Of a DNA stretch of 64,000 nt, positions 12,375 through 22,472 are shown one piece after another (position 1 is the stretch's first letter; every line of letters starts with the position of its first letter). Both the position numbers and the translations under genes were made by a program. This DNA comes from Echria macrotheca (Eukaryota; Ascomycota; Sordariomycetes; Sordariales; Schizotheciaceae): NCBI GenBank assembly GCA_030411725.1, contig MU839833.1, forward strand, positions 806,001-870,000, in the 5' to 3' direction. Under the pieces are notes generated by a model that saw only the letters and a list, made by a program, of their open reading frames with translations, did not search any database and was not told the origin of the DNA.

Positions 12375-13093
12375 AAGGCGGACTGGTTTTTTTTTTTTTG
12401 CGTGCTGCGGGGGTGGCCATATAGAAGAAGCACACGACGGTGTTTGTTTTGGCTGTGGACATGGCGATCTGGGGTTCTTTGGGGACAGTAAGGGCCAGTA
12501 CGATATTTAATACTTACAGGATGTTTGCCGTTCTTGGAGGGTAAGATAGCAGGCGTAGCATTGCGTTTTAATCGTATCGTTTTGTTGTTTTGCAGATGTT
12601 GTGCTTTTCGGGGGACGATGGGGCGGGAGAGCTGGCCTGTTGCGCGGTCCTTGGGAGTCATTCTCCATGTTGTGATCTCTATGTTGCCAACGCTCACATA
12701 GGATATATACCCTTCGTTGAAATGGTCCTGCTTGTACATATTTACTAGGTTCATGTTGCAACAGACAAGGATATATATATATTATCACCATCGATAGATA
12801 CCCTTTGCTTCCTCTGTTCAACCGTTCTAAGGAGCTTGTATTTATCTAGGTATGGGGGGATGGTTGGGTAGTATGTGAAGTTGCCGTTCTTTGTATTGTT
12901 TGTATTCCTTACAATGCTCCCTCGTCCATGAAATGCACAGAAACTTAACCGGTCCACTCACTCACTCGCTTCCTGTCTCCAGTAAACCAGGCAGCGTCGC
13001 CGTCCTGAATTTTGAATTATACTTTGGGATTCACGAAGTAGCCTCGTCATCTTTCTTTTTCCCCATAATCTCGGGCCAAAACCTCATGCTATT
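12375..13093. other. Intergenic between convergent KIN1 and small membrane protein gene
   Basis: Contains the KIN1 3' region, including a poly-T run at about 12388-12400, and the downstream region of the small minus-strand gene. Frames in this stretch are unbiased and lack domains. No repeats or RNA genes are seen. Confidence 0.5.
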
Positions 13094-13423
13094 TTATTTG
13101 TTCACTGTTAGTTTCGGAGGGAAAATGGGACGGAGAGGACGCTGGGGGAAAAGGTACCAGAGGACACCCTCGACACAAGCTAGCATCCCCAGCCCGACCC
13201 AGACCATCCTGCGCATGCGCGGGTTGGGGATGGTTTTCTTGAGACTGAAGGGCGGGTAGGATGGGTTTGGATTGAGATTCGGGTTGGGCGTGGCTGACGA
13301 GGAGGAGGATAGGAATCGCCGGGTTGCGGGTTGAGAGGGGGCTTTCATCATGTTTATGCCCCCCTGGGGATGCTGGTGAAGACGGGTGAGGAATTTGGTA
13401 TTGTTTTTGAGGATGGCCGCCAT
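13094..13423 (-). CDS. Small single-pass membrane protein, possibly mitochondrial
   Basis: A 109-residue frame starts at the ATG at 13423, which has a good context (AAGACATGGCGG). The N-terminus is rich in Arg/Lys/Ser and poor in acidic residues, like a mitochondrial targeting sequence. After a Pro/Asn-rich linker there is one hydrophobic helix, starting RRMVWVGLGMLACVEG and followed by LWYLFP, then a short basic tail. The same frame extends upstream to 13552, giving 152 residues, but the internal ATG fits a presequence better. I do not recognise the family. Small single-helix inner-membrane proteins of this shape are common in fungi. It lies between convergent KIN1 and SRS2 flanks, and it could be a spurious frame. 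Confidence 0.45.
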   Translation of the reverse strand: MAAILKNNTKFLTRLHQHPQGGINMMKAPSQPATRRFLSSSSSATPNPNLNPNPSYPPFSLKKTIPNPRMRRMVWVGLGMLACVEGVLWYLFPQRPLRPIFPPKLTVNK

Positions 13424-13982
13424 GTCTTTTTCTTGCAAGTTGTCTTGGGTATACCTGTCGATGAAGACGGAGAGATTTGAAAGGTGGGCGGTGCTTTTGA
13501 AAGTGAAAACTGTGGATGATGTAGATGATGATGCAAAAAACTTTTTGGGCATCAGGAAGGGAGGGAATTGGTTTATTTATCTACATTTCCGCCCCAACAG
13601 CTTAACATTACAGTGTTATGCCATCACCAGCTGCTCGGATCTCATCTTTTGGTGAAGCGTTATGCTTAACTGTAAGGCTGCCCGCGTGTTCGGCCGGGAT
13701 CCCGGGACCAGTCAGGAGGAGTGCTTGGGCGCTCGGCACTAAACTCGAGTTGGCATCCGGCCGGCATAACACGCGTGTTCTCCGGGACCACACTGGACAT
13801 TGATTACCTACCCGGATCGGAAAGTCTTCGTGTAACCCGGTGAACCCCCTATTTCACACGGCTGGCATGGGTCACAGAGTAACAAAAATTGAGCCACAGC
13901 CATTCGCGGTTACATCACAGGAACCTGATATTGAGCATGCAAGGTACCGATGACATGACTTCATTCTCGCAAGTCATACAAG
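13424..13982. other. Intergenic upstream of small gene and downstream of SRS2
   Basis: Short region with no recognisable gene beyond the possible N-terminal extension of the small minus-strand frame to 13552. No RNA gene or repeat is apparent. Confidence 0.45.
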
Positions 13983-16973
13983 CTACAGCGACCGATTCAT
14001 CGTCAACGGCTTAAACGGCTTCCTCAGCTGGGCCATCGGCGCAATCCCTTCCCGCCCCAGCCCGGCCGGTCTCCTGAACCCTCCCCTGACCCCGTTTGGC
14101 ATATTGAATGTCGTGTTGTGCATACACGCTGCGATCCTGGTTGGCTCCGGAGGAGGCTCATTCTCCTCTGCCTCGCCGCTATCTCCTTTTTCACCGGGGT
14201 CTTCCGGTTTATCAGGCCTAGGTGGCGAGCTGGAGAAGCATGTGTAGTGTTTTCGTTCCGCTGGAGAAGGTGCTGTCAGCCCTGGCCGTAGTATTGGTTT
14301 CGGGCCGAGTCTGTGCCCAGAGAGCTCTGGCTGGATCGCCGGCAGAGCTGGATTCCTTTGTGCACTGGATCCGAACTGAGTATAAACCGGGTTCCTACCG
14401 ACCGGTTTGAGTCCTGGCTGCGCCGGTCGGGTCGCTGTCACTGGCGGCACCGCTGCTTGACCGCTGCCTTCAGAGCCAGGACCTGAAGTTTGCGGTTTGA
14501 GGAACCCAAGTATACTCTTCTGATCCGCGGAGCGTCGACTGGTTGAACTAACCACCTTCTCGACACGAGCCTTTTCTTCAGCTATAGCTGCCGCCATGAT
14601 GGTAGCTTGGTGAGTCCCTGCGCTGACAAAGCCGGGTAGAGACGAAACCGTAAAGTTGGACGACTGCTCCATCGTCGTCGCATAGTCTTTCCGCCAGTCG
14701 AGCTCCTTTGAGCTATCGTAACCGCCTGCAGGAGCGGAAAGCCTCGGTCGCTTCGCTGGCGGTGCGTCAATCGATGCTCCGATCTGTCTGCTCGTGTTCC
14801 GTCTGTTATCCTGCTCAGACTCGGGGCCGCATCCAAAATCGTCTTCTGGAGAGTACATTGAAGGCAGTGATCCGTAAATGGCTTCATTGGACGGAAGCTT
14901 CCGTTTGACGATTTGTGCTATTTGCTCCATAACAGGTCTGTCGAGACAAGGCCCTTTTTCCAAAAAGGATCGACTGATAGTGGCGACGAAAGACGACAGC
15001 TCGCACGGCTCGTCAGAGCTGTTGGACCTATATGTTGGACAGCTCAAGTATAGCAGACATTTCGCTCTGGTCATGGCCACGTAGAGCAATCTCCGCTCCT
15101 CGTTCTGGTCCTCAGACCGCGCATGAGGGATCGAGCCTTGGTAGACGGCGGGGATGAAGACTACGGGCCATTCCAGACCCTTTGCCGCGTGGATGGTTGA
15201 GATGGTAACGAGCGGCTTATTCTCACCGTCCTCGCCTGTCTGCACATCGGACGCGAGCGAGACGTTGGCCAAGAAGCGTGGTAGGAGCTCGGTCTCGACC
15301 GACTGTTGGAGCCCCTGAATCTCAGGAAGGGTGTCGTCCCCGGTTTGCTCGAGATCCCGCACAAAGTCGGCGGCGACGTTGATGAATTCTTGAACATTGG
15401 CCCATCGCTGCTCGTGGTCGTCCGGGTGTGTATCTTTGAGGAATCTCTCGAAATCAAGCAGCTTTATCAGCTGGTGAATAAGCCCTACCAACCCATCCGA
15501 ATCCCCGCTTACGTCGTCGGTATGTGCAGATATCTTTCTCAGGTCTTCGATGACACGAATGAGGCCCCCCGTAATCCTCTGCTCCGTATGTTTCGTAATC
15601 TTCGTCTTTGCCGTCCGCTGGCCTCTACAATGCTTAACCAGTAAGGTCCAAAGACTCATGGAGGCTTGCTCTGCTTCTTCTATGAGGTTCTTGATGGTCC
15701 CTTCGCCGATGCCTCGTTTGGGCACGTTCATGATGCGCGAAAGCGCATCATTGTTGTGTGGCTGATGAACAACCCGTAGATAGTCAAGCAGTGTCTTGAT
15801 CTCCGCACGGTCGTAAAACTTGAAGCCTCCCACCATTTTGTAGGCAATGCCAGCTTTCCCCAGTGTGCTCTCGATATGGCGTGACAAGGCAGCAGAGCGA
15901 AGCAGAATGGCTACATCGGAGTGTGTCAACATGTTGCCGGACATCATGATGACCCGTCGCATCTCGCAGACGATCCAGTCAGCTTCCGCGTAGGCGTTTT
16001 TCAGCTTTCGCAACACAGGACGGGACCCGCGCGTGTGAACCGGCTTCAACACTTTTTTGTACCGGTCCTTATCCTGCTGGATGACCTGAAGCGAGAGGTT
16101 GAGGATGGACTGCGAGGAGCGGTAATTGTCTTCCAGCGAGACTTCCTCGGTGCCTTTGAATTCCCTCAATAACCTCCAAAGATTCCCAATCTCTGCCGAC
16201 CGCCAGCCGTATATGCTCTGATCGGGGTCTCCCACAATCGTGATTCTGCTGCGGTGTTGCGCAAACAGCTTCATCAGTTCGTACTGTATACCGTTCGTGT
16301 CCTGGTACTCGTCGATGAGGACCGACTGGATGTTGGACACGCAAGAGGGAAATTTGCGGAGCAGCTCAACACAGCGCACGAGGAGGTCATCGTAATCGAG
16401 CAAATTAGACCGCTCCAGTTGCTTCTGGTACTCGTCGTAGCACGTCTGTAGTTCCTGAAGACCCAGCGACTTTCCTGGGGGCTTTTTGGCGCGTGCCGAC
16501 TCCTTCTCCGATCCGCCAGCCTTTTGTTTACTGATCCATGCTCTTGCCGTGGGTGGATCGAGGGTGAGCTTGAGTCTCTTGCAGACGCGCTCGACGATGC
16601 CGCGCGAGTCCTTGTCGTCGGCGATACCGAAATCCTTGGGCAGCCCGATCTTGCCACCGTATGCCGAGAGATAGCGGCGACAGATGCTGTGAAAGGTGCC
16701 CAGAATCAACTTCTTCTCCCGTCCACCTCCCAAGGCCCGCCCAATGCGGTCCATCATCTCGCGGGCGGCCTTGACAGTGAAGGTGGCAACGACGACATCT
16801 TGGGGACGGTAGCCGACCTCGTCGACCAGCCACACAACGCGCGAGGTTAGGGTATGGGTCTTGCCGCTACCTGGACCGGCCAGAATGGCAACCGTGGCCG
16901 AAGACGAGCTGACGGCCCGCCGCTGAGCATTGTTGAGGCCCTTCAGGATTGGGTGGTCCGCCACGGAAGCCAT
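13983..16973 (-). CDS. SRS2: Srs2-type UvrD/Rep superfamily 1 DNA helicase
   Basis: A single intronless frame gives 996 residues from the ATG of MASVADHP. Superfamily 1 helicase motifs are all visible: Q motif LNNAQRRAV, Walker A GPGSGKT with K38, GTFHSICRRYL, LIDEYQDT (motif II), GDPDQSIYGWR (motif III), STIHAAKGLEW (motif V) and YVAMTRAK (motif VI). The protein would translocate 3' to 5' on single-stranded DNA and strip Rad51 filaments, the known Srs2 job in limiting recombination at forks; the Neurospora counterpart is MUS-50. The C-terminal third is disordered, and it carries QKSILGFL at residues 818-825, resembling a PCNA-interacting peptide. The frame runs 34 residues further upstream to 17075, but the first good ATG directly before the conserved domain is preferred. 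The helicase core appears intact. Confidence 0.92.
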   Translation of the reverse strand: MASVADHPILKGLNNAQRRAVSSSSATVAILAGPGSGKTHTLTSRVVWLVDEVGYRPQDVVVATFTVKAAREMMDRIGRALGGGREKKLILGTFHSICRRYLSAYGGKIGLPKDFGIADDKDSRGIVERVCKRLKLTLDPPTARAWISKQKAGGSEKESARAKKPPGKSLGLQELQTCYDEYQKQLERSNLLDYDDLLVRCVELLRKFPSCVSNIQSVLIDEYQDTNGIQYELMKLFAQHRSRITIVGDPDQSIYGWRSAEIGNLWRLLREFKGTEEVSLEDNYRSSQSILNLSLQVIQQDKDRYKKVLKPVHTRGSRPVLRKLKNAYAEADWIVCEMRRVIMMSGNMLTHSDVAILLRSAALSRHIESTLGKAGIAYKMVGGFKFYDRAEIKTLLDYLRVVHQPHNNDALSRIMNVPKRGIGEGTIKNLIEEAEQASMSLWTLLVKHCRGQRTAKTKITKHTEQRITGGLIRVIEDLRKISAHTDDVSGDSDGLVGLIHQLIKLLDFERFLKDTHPDDHEQRWANVQEFINVAADFVRDLEQTGDDTLPEIQGLQQSVETELLPRFLANVSLASDVQTGEDGENKPLVTISTIHAAKGLEWPVVFIPAVYQGSIPHARSEDQNEERRLLYVAMTRAKCLLYLSCPTYRSNSSDEPCELSSFVATISRSFLEKGPCLDRPVMEQIAQIVKRKLPSNEAIYGSLPSMYSPEDDFGCGPESEQDNRRNTSRQIGASIDAPPAKRPRLSAPAGGYDSSKELDWRKDYATTMEQSSNFTVSSLPGFVSAGTHQATIMAAAIAEEKARVEKVVSSTSRRSADQKSILGFLKPQTSGPGSEGSGQAAVPPVTATRPAQPGLKPVGRNPVYTQFGSSAQRNPALPAIQPELSGHRLGPKPILRPGLTAPSPAERKHYTCFSSSPPRPDKPEDPGEKGDSGEAEENEPPPEPTRIAACMHNTTFNMPNGVRGGFRRPAGLGREGIAPMAQLRKPFKPLTMNRSL

Positions 16974-18910
16974 ACGGACAAACAAAGCAAAAAAGAGCCA
17001 CAAGTGGGCATCGAATTGGCGTGTCTCACGACTGCGGTGAGGACAACGCGGTGTTGGCCGTGTTGGACGCGACAAAGCCCATTGTGGGGCCCTTGCCTGG
17101 CAACTGTCCCTTGCGCGTCGCAGGTCCCCGCGAGACCACGTGACACGCTATCAGTCTCCCTAGAGATCCGTAGTTACATGACATGGATTGTGAGCGCCTC
17201 TCGATTTCCCTGGCTAGGTACACTATTTTTAGAGGAAATCGGAAAGAACGCTCCCAGGTCTACTCTACCTAGCAAAAAGATGCGAATCACGCAAGAGAAA
17301 AGGGATCCGAAATCCTTGCGGTTCGGCCCCCGCCGATGACAGTTTACCAACAGGCGAATCTTGACCTGGTTTTCGATCCGGATTCGCTTGTTTGTGAGTC
17401 GTGACAGCAAGCGCTCGGAAGCGGCCATCTTGTAGGGGCTCAAAGCCCCTCTCAATTTTCTCGTTCCTGGACCGCCAGTGCAGATCTACCCCTCATTGGC
17501 CCTGGGGTTACCACAAGAGTCGATCTGGTCGCTCAACGTTCCCTATCATCTTCTTCCATCGCGGACATTACATTTGGTTTGCACACAATGGCAACCAGTC
17601 TTGTCAATCTCGGCCCTTGACGGCAGGGATATGGAATACCGGTTAATATGGCTACCAAGCACCAAGCGACCGCTTTTGCAGAAGACCATCTTGCATCCCC
17701 GGCTACCTACTACCCTATAATGCACAGCCATTAATCTGGCCGGGAACGGGAACTTGTCAGAATCGCAAATCGGAGCAACATCGCCAGGTTCCCCTCATCA
17801 AACCTGTGCGCTCGGATTCCCGGACTCGCTCATCTGTTGGAAACAACGCTGATCACCACACAGACATGGCGCGCTGTGCTGACCAAACTCTCCCAGATTG
17901 CAGCTCGTCACGTCGTTCGCGGGCGGGCCGAATGTGTTTGATGTTTCGAGCCCGGCACTCATCACCTTGCCATGACTTTGCAGCCAAGATGGTGATGTGA
18001 CGAATGAGTGACTAACGTTAGCGTCCACGTTCGCATTGCGGGCAGCACACTTCGAGGCCATTGCCGCCGCTGTGCAGATGTGATGTTGAAAGGGACTGGT
18101 GGAGCTGTCACATTTGGCCCCATCGCCGAGTTCTCGCACTTCTGGGACGCTCCCCAAGGAGTGCAGCACACACAATGCCGCGTCGAGCCTCATTGGGGGC
18201 CCTTTTGCGCGGTCTGCACGAGACGGCATTCCCATGCAAGTGTGGGTGTCGCTACTCGCCGTGACGTTGCCCCTAGCATGCACAGCTGGTGTCTGTCGGG
18301 ATTCCCAAGTCGCCAGCCCAACGGCGGCAGCAGCATCGACGACGACGAGATGGAATCCAGTCCTGATCTCTCAAGTGGAGGGGGATCTCCCAAGTGGAGG
18401 GCGCGGTAGAGGGGGGCGGGAGAGGAACCGACAGGGAGCAAGATGCACGCGGATGGCGGGGGATCTCGCCAGGGGCTTTTCTCTCGCCCCGTGCCAGCCA
18501 ATGACCGGCAGGCTCGAACCGCCGGCCTCACCAACCAGCGTGCGCAGACGACAACAGGGCCGGCAGCACACTGGCGCTATTCCGAGGCCGTCATGCATCC
18601 GTCCGCGGTGCCTGGGCAGGGCCCAGCAAGTCACAGTCGACCTTCTCGACCTTCTCGACCTGCTGTTGGCCCCCGCGACACCGAGGCCGTTCGCTTGTCG
18701 GTCCTCTGCGTATCAACAGCCGCTATATACCCAGCAACTGCCTCATTCCCTTCCATGCCGTTCGCCTCCCGATCGTCGTCTTGCTGCTTCCCCTCTGCAT
18801 CTCAATCACAGCGTGTTTCGGCCGGGAGGATACCATGGTGATTATTTGAAGTAGGACAAAACCCTACCCCCTTCGGCCGCCCCGGATCCTGAGCTCCCGA
18901 CCTCATCATC
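16974..18910. other. Divergent promoter region, SRS2 (-) and membrane protein gene (+)
   Basis: About 1.9 kb with no convincing gene. It contains small direct repeats, for example CAAGTGGAGGG twice near 18370-18400 and three spaced TTCTCGACC-like units near 18640-18665. A minus-strand tRNA-like T arm near 18515-18535 lacks the rest of a tRNA. The final stretch before 18911 is probably 5' leader. Confidence 0.5.
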
Positions 18911-20632
18911 ATGCGAACGGGAGACTCGCCTTATAACCTCGTCGTTGTGCTTCGCTTCTTGACTTCGTCTTACCTGTTTACCATTTGCGCTTCGGCTCCA
19001 ACGACCGGCTCCCTCCCCACCAGAGACAACAACCCCCTCGGCATCGATTGGGATCCCGCTCCGCCGCCAGACCAAGGTCCGCCCGCTTCCGCAGGTGCTC
19101 TCCGGGATCCCGCCTACCTGCCCGCTCAGATCGGCGGCATTGTCGGTTCTTACGCTCTCTCGCTGGTGCTGGTCGCCCTCCTCCTGCTCGCCCTCTCGAA
19201 GAAGCGCCGAGAGCATATCGAAGCCGCTGAAGCTCCTGAGGAGGACAAGGCCAACCTCCTCGCCTTCAACCCTTTCCCCGCCCCCTTCCAGCTTCAGAGT
19301 GAGGAGGAGTACAACGCAGCTCTCCTCCAGGCCGAACGGGAAGGGCTCGGCTTGAGCATCCCCTATCAGTTCTACCCGCAGGCCGACGACTCACCCCTGA
19401 GCCCGGCCAAGTCGCATCATTCTGTTTGGACCGCGCCTTCACCGACATCGACGGTTCTTGCTCCTGGAATTGATCTTTCTGTTGACCAAAGGGTGGTACA
19501 GATTGACAGAGCCATGGCGCAATCACAGCTGGAGGACATGTACAAGTACGTGATGGAGCAGGAGGAGGCCAAGGCCGAAGGCAGGGAATACCAAGGACCT
19601 GCCCTCCCGGCGCCCGCTGTCGCCGCGAGACAGTCGGCGGCGACGACGACGGCACCCAACAGCTTGCGCAAGAGCAAGCCCGCTGGGTTGGATCTGTCCA
19701 AGCAGGAGAAAAGCCAGTCGCGCAGCAACTCGATCTTCTCGTTCCTCAAGTCGCCCCGCAAGAGCAAGGGTCCCCAGGGCATGTCCATCTCTTCGCCGAT
19801 CATCACGCCCATGTCGGGGACGTTTCCCGGTCATATGCAGGAGATGGGTCCCATGTCTCCTCGAAACTACGGAGTGCTTCCCCCGCCCCCGGCTCCGTTG
19901 CACTCGGACCTGCCGTTCCGCCGCCCGTCGGCCAACACACTGCCGACGCCGGACATGTCCCCGGTTAGTGCCGGTGGCGGTATTGACGGGCGCATCGACG
20001 CCGCCATGGCCCGCCCACCTACTAGGGAGAGCCGGGCTGCGGCTAGAGAGGCTCGCGAGAGAGAAGCTCGCGAGACTCGTGAAGACAAGGGCTCCTCCTA
20101 TACACGTGACGTCTCGGCCACTACCAACGGCGGCAGCGACGAGGATCCCGTGTCGGCGGTCTCGGAGCGATCCGACAGGTCCCTGAGGTCCGACCGGTCA
20201 TCCGGCTTCGTCGGACTCCCGACCTCGCCCAAGCCGGGCGTCAACCGATTCCCCAGCCTCGACTCCCTCCCTTCGTCGCCAAAGCCTGGATCGACATTCT
20301 CACGGGCTAACAAGCCGACGGCTATCCGGACCGGTGGTGCCCTGCCCCTGCGTGCCTACGAACCGAGCATCGTGAGCCCGTCGGCGGCCACGCATACCAC
20401 CAAGCAGACCGTCTTCACCCGTGCCGAGGGGCCGCTCTCTCCCGGGATGCAGACAGGCATGCGGACGCCGTGGACAGGCGCCCCAATGCCCTACACCCCG
20501 TATCAACCCTTCTCCCCGGTCGTGCCCATCACGCCGAGCCTGGTGACGCGGGCAGACCGCAAGCGGATGAAGAAATTTGAGCCGCGGACGCCGACGGTGG
20601 AGATGGTCAAGTCGGACGATGATATCTGGTGA
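18911..20632 (+). CDS. Conserved-looking single-pass membrane protein with long cytoplasmic tail, function unknown
   Basis: An intronless 573-residue frame. The N-terminus has a hydrophobic stretch that looks like a signal peptide (about 9-28). It is followed by a short proline-rich extracellular segment and one strong transmembrane helix at about 77-97 (GGIVGSYALSLVLVALLLLAL), ending in KKRR. The remaining 470 residues are cytoplasmic by the positive-inside rule. They are disordered and rich in Ser, Pro and Arg, with many SP/TP sites, an Arg/Glu/Ala-rich patch near 370-395 and a compact C-terminus ending VEMVKSDDDIW. The layout suggests a surface sensor or scaffold with a phosphorylated tail, but I do not recognise the family and assign no function. 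Strong codon bias and the long uninterrupted frame support a real gene. Confidence 0.75.
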   Translation: MRTGDSPYNLVVVLRFLTSSYLFTICASAPTTGSLPTRDNNPLGIDWDPAPPPDQGPPASAGALRDPAYLPAQIGGIVGSYALSLVLVALLLLALSKKRREHIEAAEAPEEDKANLLAFNPFPAPFQLQSEEEYNAALLQAEREGLGLSIPYQFYPQADDSPLSPAKSHHSVWTAPSPTSTVLAPGIDLSVDQRVVQIDRAMAQSQLEDMYKYVMEQEEAKAEGREYQGPALPAPAVAARQSAATTTAPNSLRKSKPAGLDLSKQEKSQSRSNSIFSFLKSPRKSKGPQGMSISSPIITPMSGTFPGHMQEMGPMSPRNYGVLPPPPAPLHSDLPFRRPSANTLPTPDMSPVSAGGGIDGRIDAAMARPPTRESRAAAREAREREARETREDKGSSYTRDVSATTNGGSDEDPVSAVSERSDRSLRSDRSSGFVGLPTSPKPGVNRFPSLDSLPSSPKPGSTFSRANKPTAIRTGGALPLRAYEPSIVSPSAATHTTKQTVFTRAEGPLSPGMQTGMRTPWTGAPMPYTPYQPFSPVVPITPSLVTRADRKRMKKFEPRTPTVEMVKSDDDIW

Positions 20633-22334
20633 GGAGTGTAAAGGGGGGAAATATACCAAACACGCGACTTTTCCTTTTTTTTTTCTTCCTGTCATGATGT
20701 CTTTTATCATTGGGTATTGGGCCTCTCCGCAGAGTTTAAAGTAGATACTTAAAGCGCCTCTTCCTTCTTTTCCTTTTCAAAAGGGGCTGTTCCCTCTCGG
20801 ACTCGTCGTCTCTTCAGCGGAGGTTTTTTCTAATGGGTTGATGGGGGTTGGGGGATGAAAAGAAGATGATGGCTCACCAAATGCCAAGGGAGTTCTGATG
20901 AGGATGAGGTCGGTCACTGTCAGTTTTCCGTAGCTATGATATCCCGGTAAATGGACGAATTATGATTAGAGCTTTGGTTTTGCATGCCCGTAGTTCGATG
21001 TGAACCAGATGGGAAGTTCGGCGGCAAGTCGCGTGGCGTAGACAAGACGCCCTCCAGGTGATGGTCGCCAAAGTGGCCGCCGTGGGTTGTCTAACATATA
21101 AATAGGAAGCATAAGTTCGCGGGCGCTGGAGCCGGAAAATAGGGAGGGGCCTGGAGTTGAGGGCCTCAAGTTTCAGATGGGTTGAGGTGAAACGGCTGCC
21201 GTCAAACCGGGCCAGGCAAGCATGGCAAGCCAAGCGGTGAAGCCAGCCTGCACCCAAGCAAACAAGTGCACCCGGACAAGAGGGACAGACAAGTTGCCTC
21301 TTGGGGTGCTGGGGATGAGGGGCTGAAGCAATCCGGAGTTTGAGGACTGTGTGAAGCACGGCAACGGACGGACACTGCTAATATGCCGTTGTCACGAGTA
21401 TTTCCCCAGCCATTCCCACTGCCGGACTTCTGATGACCGCATCTGCAGCATATCGAGGCACACCAGCAGACTAGATACCTTAGGACGAAGCCTGCAGAAG
21501 TTGGAGAGAGCAAAACAAGGAAACTGGACTCGTTGGTGATGCGAGCCTGGCCGGCTAGTCGTCGCCGAGTGTCTTGGCCGGTTCGCTAGCCGTGAGAAGC
21601 GATGCTAATAAAGGCCGAAGACCAAGCTGGCGAGAGCGATTTCACCCGCGAAACACGCTCGCTACGACGGAGGGGCTGAATTGTGCCGACTGTTCTGGAC
21701 TTCTGGTGACCAAGGCGGGCGTTGGTGGCGCTCGGCTTCACTAGATGGTGTCCCATGATTGCCTGCGCTGGCATCCCGACCGCATCGGCGATCGCCACGG
21801 TGAGAGACACTGTGTTGTGCGAGCTGAACACTCGGTTTCGGCGGGGGAATTCATGTTTTATAGGTCTCGCTCCCTCATTGATGAGCTGGAGAACGGGTTG
21901 TCTTCTTCAGGTCGGGTTTTTTTTGCTCAGGGAGTGGGCCCCTGCAGACCCTCTGAGCAACTGCCACCTCACGTGTTCGTGGTCGGGACTAGCCGCGCGC
22001 TGGATCATACGATTCCCGAGCAAATCGTGCCACCAACACCAGATCCAATCCCACTCCCCAACTCCATCCATCATCGCTCCGCCAGCACCGTCGCCGGCAT
22101 TGCAGTCAGTCAGCAGCCACGGTGAGGCCACTCGCCGCTCCCGTCGACATTTGCCCATCGCAAAGCGCCGCCCAATTGGCCCACGGCCGCCCCTCTTGGG
22201 ATCCGGGCCGTCCCATCGCCCTTCGATCGCCTCTGCTCGTCCGGGCCAGGCCTCGGAGGATTCCCAGACCGCAGCCTCCGCACACCAGGCGTAGGAGGCA
22301 GCAAGCAGAGCCAGGGCGCCCGTCGCCTGCCTGC
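20633..22334. other. Intergenic region upstream of srbA
   Basis: About 1.7 kb without a convincing gene, holding the 3' region of the membrane protein gene and the promoter of srbA. A perfect CACGTG E-box lies at 21970-21975, about 435 bp before the srbA start. bHLH factors of the SREBP type can bind E-box-like sites, so autoregulation is possible but unproven. Confidence 0.45.
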
Positions 22335-22472
22335 ATGCAACAGCCCATTGTGAATGACGAGGTGCTAGCCGACGGCACACAGTCGGGCAACCAGACGCAC
22401 GGCAACCATGGCCGATTCCCGGGCGGACTCGCCAGGCTTGTTTGTTGGCCTCGACGGCTTCGACCTCAATGA
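22335..22472 (+). other. Upstream ORF overlapping the srbA start codon
   Basis: An ATG at 22335 opens a 45-codon frame that ends at 22472, past the srbA start at 22408 and out of frame with it. If the mRNA leader begins upstream of 22335, ribosomes initiating here would miss the srbA start, giving translational repression. This is seen in sequence only; the transcription start and any leader intron are unknown. Confidence 0.4.

Noticed and set aside
18505..18560. tRNA-like T arm on the minus strand (GGTTCGAGCC B-box)
   Set aside because: A five-pair T arm can be drawn, but no matching acceptor stem, D arm or A box is found at the right distance.
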